Source: Onthophagus taurus | Lineage: Eukaryota; Arthropoda; Insecta; Coleoptera; Scarabaeidae | Reading direction: 5' to 3' | Assembly (NCBI RefSeq): GCF_036711975.1 | Contig: NC_091972.1 | Span: 2,423,001 to 2,487,000 of the forward strand | Length of the DNA stretch: 64,000 nucleotides | Shown: piece after piece, positions 45,269-57,700 of the stretch | Layout: every line of letters starts with the position of its first letter | Numbering within the stretch: the stretch's first letter is position 1 | Translations under genes and position numbers: made by a program | The notes under the pieces: generated by a model | Seen by the model: only the letters and a program-made list of their open reading frames with translations | The model's database searches: none | Told to the model about the DNA's origin: nothing

Positions 45269-46795
45269 CATCGAGATACATATACTTTACTGGAGTGCGT
45301 GCTCACGATATTCGCTTGGTCGAGAAAACGGTCCGCCTCGCCAGCATATTCCCCCACTCTATAACGGCAAGAAATACAAATAGTACTAACTACTGGATAT
45401 GATTCTGCATGAATTTATTCAATATTTACTAAATAATTCAAATAATGTTATTCAATAATGATGAAAAATACCAAATAATATATATTTAAGTTATTATAGT
45501 TTAGGAAATAAATAAAAAATACTTCAAAGCTTGTTTTTCTTTGGATTATTTATTAGAAATATAACATAGATATATTTAAATTATACATTATTAAATAATA
45601 TTAATTTAGTTAGTTTTTGGCGAACAGAAGAATTATTCTTTAGAACATTTTGTAAATTAAATTGTTTTCCATAATGATTAGCTCTTATGTTTATAAAATG
45701 TTGGGCTATTAAATGGAACAAAGTATATTCATGTGATGGTGTTCCGAATTCAAGATTTATCGGATGCATGTTTGGGAAGAAAAATAATGAATGCTTATCA
45801 CAAATATTTTCTTTGGCGCATTTAATAACGTTGGATTTGACATTCTTTCTTTCTTTTTTTTCTCAAACTTTTGATTTGTACATCCCGACGTTTTACTTGT
45901 TGCTGCAAGATCTTAATTTTTCGTCTCAATTTTATCTTAGTTGGTGACTGAATAATACACTGAATACCCACATCACATTGCATTGCATTCTGAAAAATAT
46001 TTTATAATTTTGTGATCTCTTCGATAATAGATAATAAAGTTTTACCTGTTCAGATATCTCAGATAAGTCGGGTGTAGTACTTGTACTTGGCATGTTCTCA
46101 ATATCATCAGCCTATAAAGATTAAAACAAAACTAATTCATATTTTAATTTTCAGCATATTTTTAATATAAATGGTATTTACCTTTTTCTCTTTCTCAATT
46201 ACTCTAGACAATAAACGTCTTTTGGATGGAGGAGGTTTTTGAAGGTGATTTGGAAATCCTTTAAACACTGAAGGAAATGCATCTTCTTTTAGCCATCCCT
46301 TGCTGGCACCTGGTCGTATTTGATAATCCGTAGCAAGAAAATGATCACTACATAGAAAACTATACTTTGTTGGCTTAAAATTTTTCCTGGGTACTTCCTT
46401 TATCCATTTTTGAAAACTCCGGGGTTATTTAATGGAAATCTGGAACATTTATACATATATTATAATATTACCACAAACCTGAATCTAAAAATTGTAACGT
46501 ACCGATGAATTGTAAACCACTTCCTGTTGACTGTCTATTTGTACATCCGTATGCAGAACAAGAATTTACCATATTTATAGATTTATATAATACACTAATT
46601 TAAACACAATATTAAAAAGTTTATAAAAAAATGTATTTAATGCAATCTTTATTCACTTAAACAACACGTTAACACCTATATGTTACATACGGAACTGAAG
46701 CTTCTTGCCGTTATAGGGTGGGGGAAGTCGTCGAGTCGACCGGCTCGTTTTTTAGTCCAAAGCACGCACTCCAGTAAATATAGTATATCTCGATG
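45269..46795 (-). mobile_element. P-element-superfamily transposon, internally deleted
   Basis: The 8-bp AGCATTTT is directly duplicated at 45261-45268 and 46796-46803. The element ends are CATCGAGATA and its inverse. Inverted similarity continues for about 110 bp: TTTACTGGAGTGCGTGCT and a CCCCCAC.CTATAACGGCAA block occur in both arms. An 8-bp duplication, ends starting CA, and an internal THAP-domain gene together fit the P superfamily. At 1,527 bp it is far shorter than a full P element, so the catalytic middle has been lost. Confidence 0.88.
45581..46572 (-). pseudogene. THAP-domain / coiled-coil protein remnant of P-type transposase
   Basis: Four exons can be traced: 46572-46503, 46439-46182, 46111-46046, 45989-45822. 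Exons 1-2 encode a THAP zinc finger: MVNSCSAYGC with the first Cys pair, a conserved W, SFLCSDHF (C and H ligands) and a DAFPSVF ending like the family AVPxxF. Exon 4 gives a basic coiled-coil (KIKLRRKIKILQQQVKRRD). Two single-base losses break the frame in the THAP region, one at the end of exon 1 and one in the AAAAATGG run of exon 2. After the exon-4 stop another frame (45821-45581, ending RQKLTKLILFNNV) resembles the extreme C-terminus of such transposases, consistent with a central deletion. Known family role: DNA binding plus dimerisation. Confidence 0.75.
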
Positions 46796-46984
46796 AGCAT
46801 TTTAAGGAAATGGGATGCAACTTTAAACGCAGTGCAGAATTCACGCAAAACTGCACAAGTACTTGATATTACCCATTCTTCAATCTTCCGTGTATTACAT
46901 AAGAATAAATTTAAACTATACATAATTCAAATAATGCAAGAATTAACTGAAGATGACTGATTGTAGATTAGATTTGATGTAAAT

Positions 46985-49900
46985 CTACGAATTCATCTAA
47001 TTTTCGTATTTTTCTCGATATTTAGGCATCTGAGAACAAAAGTGAAAGAGACCAATATTGTTAAGAATTACATTTTCTACAACTTTTGTTCTAACAGTTT
47101 TTTTGTAATATGCTCCGAATGTCGATTGTTACCATTAACAGCTTGTAAAACTACGAATTCATCTAATTTTCATAATTTAGTATTTTTCTCGATATTTAGG
47201 CATCTGAGAACAAAAGTGAAAGAGAACAATATTGTCAAGAATTAAATTTTCTACAACTTTTGTTCTAAAAGTTGTTTTGTAAAATGCTCCGAATGTCAAT
47301 TGTTACCACTAACAGCTTGTAAAACTACGAATTGATCTAATTCACCTAATTTTCATATTTTAGTATTTTTCTCGATATTTAGACATCTGAGAACAAAAGT
47401 GAAAGAGAGCAATATTGTCAAGAAGTAAATTTTCTACAACTTTTGTTTTAAAAGTTGTTTTGTAAAATGCTCCGAATGTCGATTGTTACCATTAACAGCT
47501 TGTAAATCTACGAACTTATCTAATTTTCATATTTTAGTATTTTTCTCGATATTTAGGCATTTGACAACAAAAGTGAAAGAGACCAATATTGTTAAGAATT
47601 AAATTTTCTCAAACTTTTGTTCTAAGAGTTGTTTTGTAAAATGCTCCGAATGTCGATTGTTACCATTAACAGCTTGTAAAACTACGAATTTATCTAATTT
47701 TCATATTTTAGTATTTTTCTTGATATTTATTCATCTGAGAACAAAAGTGGAAGAGAGCAATATTGTCAAGAAGTAAATTTTCTACAACTTTTATTCTAAA
47801 AGTTGTTTTGTAAACTGCTCCGAATGTCGATTGTTACCATTAACAGCTTGTAAAACTACGAATTCATCTAATTTTCATATTTTAGTATTTTTCTCGATAT
47901 TTAGGCATCTGACAACAAAAATTAAAGTGAGCAATATTGTCAAGAATTAAGTTTTCTACAATTTTTGTTCTAAGAGTTGTTTTGTAAAATGCTCCGAATG
48001 TCGATTGTTACCATTAACAGCTTGTAAAACTACGAATTCATCTAATTCACCTAATTTTCATATTTTAGTGTTTTTCTCGATATTTAGGCATCTGAGAACA
48101 AAAGTGAAAGAGACCAATATTGTTAAGAATTAAATTTTCTACAACTTTTGTTCTAATAGTTGTTTTTAAAATGCTCCGAATGTCGATTGTTACCATTAAC
48201 AGCTTGTAAAACTACGAATTCATCTAATTTTCATATTTTAGTATTTTTCTCGATATTTAGGCATCTGACAACAAAAGTGAAAGAAACCAATATTGTTAAG
48301 AATTACATTTTCTACAACATTTGTTCTAAAAGTTGTTTTGTAAAATGCTCCGAATGTCAATTGTTGCCATTAACAGCTTGTAAAACTACGAATTCATCTA
48401 ATTCATCTAATTTTCATATTTTAGTGTTTTTCTCGATATTAAGGCATCTGAGAACAAAAGTGAAAGAGAGCAATATTGTCAAGAATTAAGTTTTCTACAA
48501 CTTTTGTTCTAAAAGTTCGTTTGTAAAATGCTCCGAATGTCGATTGTTACCATTAACAGCTTGTAAATCTACGAACTTATCTAATTTTCATATTTTAGTA
48601 TTTTTCTCGATATTTAGGCATTTGACAACAAAAGTGAAAGAGACCAATATTGTTAAGAATTAAATTTTCTCAAACTTTTGTTCTAAGAGTTGTTTTGTAA
48701 AATGCTCCGAATGTCGATTGTTACCATTAACAGCTTGTAAAACTGTGAATTTATCTAATTTTCATATTTTAGTATTTTTCTTGATATTTATTCATCTGAG
48801 AACAAAAGTGGAAGAGAGCAATATTGTCAAGAAGTAAATTTTCTACAACTTTTATTCTAAAAGTTGTTTTGTAAACTGCTCCGAATGTCGATTGTTACCA
48901 TTAACAGCTTGTAAAACTACGAATTCATCTAATTTTCATATTTTAGTATTTTTCTCGATATTTAGGCATCTGACAACAAAAATTAAAGTGAGCAATATTG
49001 TCAAGAATTAAGTTTTCTACAATTTTTGTTCTAAGAGTTGTTTTGTAAAATGCTCCGAATGTCGATTGTTACCATTAACAGCTTGTAAAACTACGAATTC
49101 ATCTAATTCACCTAATTTTCATATTTTAGTGTTTTTCTCGATATTTAGGCATCTGAGAACAAAAGTGAAAGAGAGCAATATTGTCAAGAATTAAATTTTC
49201 TACAACTTTTGTTCTAAAAGTTGTTTTGTAAAATGCTCCGAATGTCCATTATTACCATTAACAGCTTGTAAAACTACGAATTCATCTAATTTTCATATTT
49301 TAGTATTTTTCTCGATATTTAGGCATCTGACAACAAAAGTGAAAGAAACCAATATTGTTAAGAATTACATTTTCTACAACATTTGTTCTAAAAGTTGTTT
49401 TGTAAAATGCTCCGAATGTCAATTGTTGCCATTAACAGCTTGTAAAACTACGAATTCATCTAATTTATCTAATTTTCATATTTTAGTGTTTTTCTCGATA
49501 TTAAGGCATCTGAGAACAAAAGTGAAAGAGAGCAATATTGTCAAGAATTAAATTTTCTACAACTTTTGTTCTAAAAGTTCGTTTGTAAAATGCTCCGAAT
49601 GTCGATTGTTACCATTAAGAGCTTGTAAAACTACTAATTCATCTAATTTTCATATTTTAGTGTTTTTCTCGATATTTAGGCATCTGAGAACAAAAGTGAA
49701 AGAGAGCAATATTGTCAAGAATTAAATTTTCAACAACTTTTGTTCTAAAAGTTGTTTTGTAAAATGCTCCGAATGTCGATTGCTACCATTAAGAGCTTGT
49801 AAAACTACTAATTCATCTAATTCATCTAATTTTCATATTTTAGTGTTTTTCTCGATATTTAGGCATCTGAGAACAAAAGTGAAAGAGACCATTATTGTTA

Positions 49901-51585
49901 AGAATTACATTTTCTAAAACTTTTGTTCTAAAAGTTGTTTTGTAAAATGCTCTGAATGTCGATTGTTACCATTAAGAGCTTGTAAAACTACGAATTCATC
50001 TAATTTTCATATTTTAGTATTTTTCTCGATATTTAGGCATCTGACAACAAAAATTAAAGTGAGCAATATTGTCAAGAATTAAATTTTCTACAACTTTTAT
50101 TCTAAAAGTTGTTTTGTAAAATGCTCCGAATGTCGATTGTTACCATTAACAGCTTGTAAAACTACGAATTCATCTAATTTTCATATTTTAGTATTCTTCT
50201 CGATATTTAGGCATCTGACAACAAAAGTGAAAGAGACCAATATTGTTAAGAATTACATTTTCTACAACTTTTGTTCTAAAAGTTGTTTTGTAAAATGCTC
50301 CGAATGCCGATTGTTACCATTAACAGCTTGTAAAACGATGAATTCATCTAATTCATCTAATTTTCATATTTTAGTATTTTTCTCGATATTTAGGCATTTG
50401 ACAACAAAAGTGAAAGAGACCAATATTGTTAAGAATTACATTTTCTACAACTTTTGTTCTAAAAGTTGTTTTGTAAAATGCTCCGAATGTCGATTGTTAC
50501 CATTAACAGCTTGTAAAACGACGAATTCATCTAATTTTCATATTTTAGTATTTTTCTCGATATTTAGGCATTTGACAACAAAAGTGAAAGGGACCAATAT
50601 TGTTAAGAATTACATTTTCTACAACTTTTGTTCTAAAAATATTTTTTTAAAATGCTCCGAATGTCCATTGTTACCATTAACAGCTTGTAAAACTACGAAT
50701 TCCTCTAATTTTCATATTTTAGTGTTTTTCTCGTTATTTAGGCAACTGATAACAAAAGTGAAAGAGACCTATATTGTTAAGAATTATATTTTCTACATCT
50801 TTTGTTCTAAAAGTTTTTTTGTAAAATGCTCCGAATGTCGATTGTTACCATTAACAGCTTGTAAAACTACGAATTCATCTAATTCACCTAATTTTTATAT
50901 TTTAGTGTTTTTCTCGATATTTAGGCATCTGAGAACAAAAGTGAAAGAGAGCAATATTGCCAAGAATAAAATTTTCTATAACTTTTGTTCTAAAAGTTGT
51001 TTTGTAAAATGCTCCGAATGTCAATTGTTGCCATTAACAGCTTGTAAAACTACGAATTCATCTAATGTTCATATTTTAATATTTTTCTCGATATTTAGGC
51101 ATCTGACAATAAAACTGAAAGAGACCAATATTGTTAAGAATTACATTTTCTACAACTTTTGTTCTAAAATTTTTTTTGTAATATGCTCCGAATGTCGATT
51201 GTTACCACTAACAGCTTGTAAAACTACGAATTGATCTAATTCACCTAATTTTCATATTTTAGTGTTTTTCTCGATATTTAGGCATCTGACAACAAAAGTT
51301 AAAGTGAGCAATATTGTCAAGAATTAAATTTTCTGCAACTTTTGTTCTAAAAGTTGTTTTGTAAAATGCTCCGAATGTCAATTGTTACCATTAACAGCTT
51401 GTAAAACCACGAATTGATCTAATTTTCATATTTTAGTGTTTTTCTCGATATTTAGGCATCTGACAACAAAAGTTAAAGTGAGCAATATTGTCAAGAATTA
51501 AATTTTTTACAACTTTTGTTCTAAAAGTTATTTTGTAATATGCTCCGAATGTCGATTATTGCCATTAACAACTTCTAAACTACGA
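46985..51585 (+). repeat. ~174/183-bp satellite array, block 1
   Basis: About 26 monomers run head-to-tail. The consensus includes AAAATGCTCCGAATGTCGAT, TTACCATTAACAGCTTGTAA, an EcoRI site (GAATTC) and TTTTTCTCGATATTTAGGCA. Lengths are about 174 bp, or 183 bp with a 9-bp insertion near CATCTAATTCACC. A six-monomer block is duplicated at 1,061-bp spacing (for example TGTAAATCTACGAACTTATC at 47501 and 48562). Because 174 and 183 are multiples of three, monomers lacking the TTAA stop stay open in one plus frame; 50137-51234 gives a 365-residue frame made only of repeats. The edges fade at 46985 and about 51585. Confidence 0.95.
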
Positions 51586-52996
51586 ATATGATGGTTAAAG
51601 TCGGCAATTGAAGTAATATGATATCATTTTCAGCCACTCAAAAAATAAGTTTGAGTTGATGTACCCCGTGTCTGAAATCGAAAAAACACAATATTAAATT
51701 TGCTTCTGTTAGAAAATTATAATGGTGGTGTAGACCAGCAATACTAACCGTGCAAAAGATGGTGGTATTGACGCCATGTTCACAAAATGTTGTTATAAGT
51801 TTATGCTCATCAGTTTATGCTATGAGGTTATGAATAAAAATAAGACAAATATAATTGCACACCAATAAGAACAATTGTCTCTACAATTAATATCATATCA
51901 ATTGGAAACTGCTCAACACATTAGCCTAAAAGAACATTAAATGCCACAGAAATGGATTACTGGAGAAAAGCTGCTGGAAAATTTAGATAGGAGATGAAAG
52001 AAGAATTAGAAAGGAAAACAACACATATAATGAAAGAAAAAGATGACATGTACAGAGAATGGGTGAAGACCGAGTACTAGGCCATGGAGGTGTTGAAGGC
52101 AGAATATTGATGGAGGGTTGCGGATGAGAGCGTTGGACGAAGAGAGAGAGGACGAATTTGCTAAAATAAACTAATATCCCTTAATACAGTAAGACAAATA
52201 TGAAAAAAATTGACAACAAACATGAAACAACAATTAATTTCACTATACCTTCTATAAAATCTAAACACCTAAGTAAATTTTCAAAGCAAATGAACTCGAA
52301 CGTTAGCAATAAGTGAATCAGACGCCAACGTGTGGGTTTGGATTGGCCTTTTTTCGTTTCTCTTCTAAATACCTAAGCCTGTATTATTGCGATCACCGCC
52401 ACCCGCAGAGGTGCTGTTTCGTGTAATCATAGTTTAAAACCGTTTACATTAACAAACTCCAGCAGATGTAGCCATGTGACCACTGTAACGGTTGCCTCAC
52501 CTGTACGCAATCTTAACCGTTCAACGTACACATACTGACGGCTGCCCGTTTATTTTATTATTTCGTACCTGTTTTACATTCGGCAAATTTCCATCCAAAC
52601 ACATTTTATTGGATGATCAGATGAAAGATATATCGATAACGTTTCGGTGGGTACTGGTTAATTTACCGAAAAGGAAACTGAGATTTCTTTTACTTTTCTA
52701 TCATCTTTAAACCGTTTCTGTTACTGTATACAAGAAAGCTTGGAAAAATACGATTTAAAAGATGTTGCGTAGATATAAACAAAATTTACTTATCTTGAGT
52801 TTTATACTAAAAATAGATAAATTAAGGTTTTGTATACCAAATATTGATAACATTTTATCACAGTAACTTTGTGTTTTACTATATTTTGATGTAATTATTT
52901 CAAATTTAGCTTCAAACAATGTAAAATTGTATTTATTTTCTTAATATTGTTTAAGTAATATAATAAAGGTTTTTTTTTGTAGATATTGACGTAAAA
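51586..52996. other. P450 5' flank with a retroelement scrap
   Basis: At about 51950-52165 the plus strand encodes scraps such as MDYWRKAAGKF and EWVKTEY with stops, resembling the C-terminal tail seen after RT in RTE/craft-type elements; confidence in that is low. The remainder to 52996 should contain the P450 promoter and leader. No TATA element is assigned; a run GTTTTTTTTTGTAG lies just before the start codon. Confidence 0.35.
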
Positions 52997-54619
52997 ATGT
53001 ATCTCATTCTCATTTTGATATTTTTGATAACATTATTTTATTATAAAGCGATCAAACCGTATTCTTATTGGACCCAAAGAGGTGTTAAACAAAGAAAACA
53101 AATTTATTTACTTGGAGATAATGCTGGGCAAATATTTAAACGAGAATCTTTTTATGGGATGATTAAAAATCTTTACGAACATTTTCCTCAAGAACGGTAT
53201 TAAAATTGTTACAAATATTTATTTCGCTTTAATACAAAAATATTTTTATAGATATTTCGGTATGTATCAAATGCTTCATCCAACATTATTGTTAAGAGAT
53301 CCAGAACTTATAAAAACGATTACAATAAAAGATTTTGATCATTTCGTGAACCATAAACCACTTTTACCAGAAAGTTCAGAAACGATTTGGACTAAAAATA
53401 TTCTTTTAACACAAGGTTATTTAAATAATTATTTATTAAGCTAAAATTATTGAAGTGTCTTATCTTTTTAGATGATGATTGGAGACAAGTAAGAGTCGCA
53501 TTAACTCCAAATTTTACCTCTAACAAAATGAAGCTTATGTTTGGAATAATTTTTGAAACTACGAATACTTACGTGAAACATTTTCAAAATTTAAACGACA
53601 AAGTTTATGAAGTAGAATTAAAAGATTTAATGACAAGATACGCAATTGATATAATTTCAACCATAGCTTTCGGTTTTAAATGCGACTCAATCAACGATAA
53701 AAACAACGAGTTTTATATTAAAGGTGTCGATTTAGGTCGGCTTGATTTCAAAAGAGTCTTAAAGTTTTTTGCATTTGATTTGTTTCCAACTTTAAGCAAT
53801 TTGATTAAAATTAAAGTTTTCCCAAGGAGTCTATCAAGTTTCTTTGAAAACATCATTAAAACCACGATAAAATTACGAGAAGAACAAGGAATTGTTCGTG
53901 GAGATATGATTGATTTTCTTCTTCAAAGTAGAGATAAAATGGAAGATAAAAATTTATTATCGGATGAAAATATAACAGCGCATGCTTTTTCGTTCTTTTT
54001 CGGGGGATTCGAATCCACTTCAACCGTTTTAAGTTTCATGGGTTACGAATTAGCAATTAACCCTGAAATTCAACAAAAATTGCAAGAAGAAATCGATAAA
54101 ACATTTCAAGAATGTAACGGCAACTTAACTTACGATGCTTTACAAAAAATGAGGTACATGGACATGGTGGTTTCGGAAACTTTAAGGAAATGGCCACCAA
54201 ATCCGTTTACAGATCGAGTTTGCGTCAAACCTTACACAATTCCTCCAACTAATCAACACGAACAATCTCTTAATTTAGAAGTTGGTCAAACGGTTTGGAT
54301 ACCCATTTATGGGTTACATAATGATCCAGAATATTTCCCAAACCCCACTAAATTCGACCCGGAGAGATTCAACGAAGAAAATAAACAAAATATCCCATCA
54401 GGAGTTTATGTACCTTTTGGAATGGGACCCAGAAATTGTATCGGATCTAGAATGGCGTTGTTGGAAATTAAACTATTCTTTTTCAATATGCTAGCTAATT
54501 TTGATTTCATTCAAATTAACAAAACAGAAAACCCTTTAAAATTAGTTAATTATGGTTTAACTCTAATAACTGAAAATGGTATTTGGGTGGGATTAAAACC
54601 GAGAATGTTTAAGAACTAA
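52997..54619 (+). CDS. Cytochrome P450, CYP9-like
   Basis: This is a microsomal monooxygenase of the insect CYP3 clan, a group often acting on plant toxins and insecticides. Three exons (52997-53196, 53252-53415, 53472-54619) give 503 residues, full length. It shows an N-terminal anchor (MYLILILIFLITLFYY), the CYP9-type IKTITIKDFDHFVNHK, DDDWRQVRVALTPNFTSNKM, I-helix FFGGFESTST (about 297-306), ETLRKWPP at 357-364, FDPERF, and heme motif FGMGPRNCIG with Cys444. The donors of introns 1 and 2 (GTATTA, GTTATT) are weak, but the frame and phases close. Family CYP9 is by resemblance (DFDHF, YMDMVVSETLRKWPP); subfamily is unknown. The gene is embedded between satellite blocks. Confidence 0.9.
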
Positions 54620-54738
54620 TTTTATACAAAAAATAATTTAAACTATATAAACAGATAAGTTTTATCGCGCATTTTTATTTACTTCTTCTACAAAATTGAA
54701 CTCAAAGTTAAAAATCTCATTAAATTAATCTCATTTTC

Positions 54739-57700
54739 GTTTTGTTCTAAAAGTTGTTTTGTAAAATGCTCCGAATGTCGATTGTTACCATTAACAGCTT
54801 ATAAAACTACGAATTCATCTAAATTTCATATTTTAGTATTTTTCTCGATATTTAGGCATCTGAGAACAAAAATGAAAGAGAGCAATATTGTCAAGCAGTA
54901 AATTTTCTACAACTTTTGTTCTAAAAGTTGTTTTGTAAAATGCTCCGAATGTCGATTGTTACCATTAACAGCTTATAAAACTACGAATTCATCTAATTTT
55001 CATATTTTAGTATTTTCTCGATATTTAGGCATCTGAGAACAAAAGTGAAAGAGAGCAATACTGTCAAGAATTAAATTTTCTACAACTTTTGTTCTAAAAG
55101 TTGTTTTGTAAAATGCTCCAAATGTCGACTGTTACCATTAACAGCTTGTAAAACTACGAATTCATCTAAATTTCATATTTTAGTATTTTTCTCGATATTT
55201 AGGCATCTGACAACAAAAGTGAAAGAAACCAATATTGTTAAGAATTACATTTTCTACAACTTTTGTTCTAAAAGTTGTTTTGTAAAATGCTCCGAATGTC
55301 GATTGTTACCATTAACAGCTTATAAAACTACGAATTCATCTAATTTTCATATTTTAGTATTTTTCTCGATATTTAGGCATCTGAGAACAAAAGTGAAAGA
55401 GAGCAATACTGTCAAGAATTAAATTTTCTACAACTTTTGTTCTAAAAGTTGTTTTGTAAAATGCTCCAAATGTCGACTGTTACCATTAACAGCTTGTAAA
55501 ACTACGAATTCATCTAAATTTCATATTTTAGTATTTTTCTCGATATTTAGGCATCTGACAACAAAAGTGAAAGAAACCAATATTGTTAAGAATTACATTT
55601 TCTACAACTTTTGTTCTAAAAGTTGTTTTGTAAAATGCTCCGAATGTCGATTGTTACCATTAACAGGTTGTAAAACTAAGAATTCATCTAATTCACCTAA
55701 TTTTCATATTTTAGTGTTTTTTTCGATATTTAGGCATCTGAGAACAAAAGTGAAAGAGAGCAATATTGTCAAGAATTAAATTTTCTACAACTTTTGTTCT
55801 AAAAGTTTTTTTGTAATATGCTCCGAATGTCGGTTGTTACCATTAACAGCTTGTAAAACTACGAATTCATCTAATTTTCATATTTTAGTATTTTTCTCGA
55901 TATTTAGGCATCTGAGAACAAAAGTGAAAGAGACCAATATTGTTAAGAATTACATTTTCTAAAACTTTTGTTCTAAAAGTTGTTTTGTAAAATGCTCCGA
56001 ATGTCGATTGTTACCATTAACAGCTTGTAAAACTACGAATTCATCTAATTTTCATATTTTAGTATTTTTCTCGATATTTAGGCATCTGAGAACAAAAATG
56101 AAAGAGACCAATATTGTTAAGAATTACATTTGCTACAACTTCTGTTCTAAAAGTTTTTTTGTAAAATGCTCCGAATGTCGATTGTTACCATTAACAGCTT
56201 GTAAAACTACGAATTCATCTAATTCACTTAATTTTCATATTTTAGTGTTTTTCTCGATATTTAGGCATCTGAGAACAAAAATGAAAGAGAGCAATATTGT
56301 CGAGAATTAAATTTTCTACAACTTTTGTTCTAAAAGTTGTTTTATAAAATGCTCCGCATGTCGATTGTTACCATTAACAGCTTGTAAAACTACGAATTCA
56401 TCTAATTTTCATATTTTAGTGTTTTTCTCGATATTTAGGCATCTGAGAACAAAAGTGAAAGAAAGCAATATTGTCAAGAATAAAATTTTCTCAAACTTTT
56501 GTTCTAAAAGTTGTTTTGTAAAATGCTCCGAATGTCGATTGCTACCATTAAGAGCTTGTAAAACTACGAATTCATCTAATTTTCATATTTTAGTGTTTTT
56601 CTCGATATTTAGGCATCTGAAAACAAAAGTGAAAGAGAACAATATTGTCAAGAATTAAATTTTCTACAACTTTTGTTCTAAAAGTTGTTTTGTAAAATGC
56701 TCCGAATGTCAATTGTTACCATTAACAGCTTGTAAAACTACGAATTCATCTAATTCACCTAATTTTAATATTTTAGTATTTTTCTCAATATTTAGGCATC
56801 TCAGAAGAAAACTGAAAGAGACCAATATTGTTAAGAATTACATTTTCTACAACTTTTGTTCTAAAAGTTGTTTTGTAAAATGCTCCGAATGTCGATTGCT
56901 ACCATTAAGAGCTTGTAAAACTACGAATTCATCTAATTTTCATATTTTAGTATTTTTCTCGATATTTAGGCATCTGACAACAAAAGTGAAAGAAACCAAT
57001 ATTGTTAAGAATTACATTTTCTACAACTTTTGTTCTAAAAGTTGTTTTGTAAAATGCTCCGAATGTCAATTGTTACCATTAACAGCTTGTAAAACTACGA
57101 ATTCATCTAATTCACCTAATTTTAATATTTTAGTATTTTTCTCAATATTTAGGCATCTCAGAAGAAAACTGAAAGAGACCAATATTGTTAAGAATTACAT
57201 TTTCTACAACTTTTGTTCTAAAAGTTGTTTTGTAAAATGCTCCGAATGTCGATTGCTACCATTAAGAGCTTGTAAAACTACGAATTCATCTAATTTTCAT
57301 ATTTTAGTATTTTTCTCGATATTTAGGCATCTGACAACAAAAGTGAAAGAAACCAATATTGTTAAGAATTACATTTTCTACAACTTTTGTTCTAAAAGTT
57401 GTTTTGTAAAATGCTCCGAATGTCAATTGTTACCATTAACAGCTTGTAAAACTACGAATTCATCTAATTCACCTAATTTTAATATTTTAGTATTTTTCTC
57501 AATATTTAGGCATCTCAGAAGAAAACTGAAAGAGACCAATATTGTTAAGAATTACATTTTCTACAACTTTTGTTCTAAAAGTTGTTTTGTAAAATGCTCC
57601 GAATGTCGATTGCTACCATTAAGAGCTTGTAAAACTACGAATTCATCTAATTTTCATATTTTAGTATTTTTCTCGATATTTAGGCATCTGACAACAAAAG

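Noticed and set aside
50137-51234. 365-codon open frame as a protein-coding gene
   Set aside because: It consists only of satellite monomers, begins and ends at monomer variants, and has no non-repeat sequence. Reported as a satellite property, not a gene.
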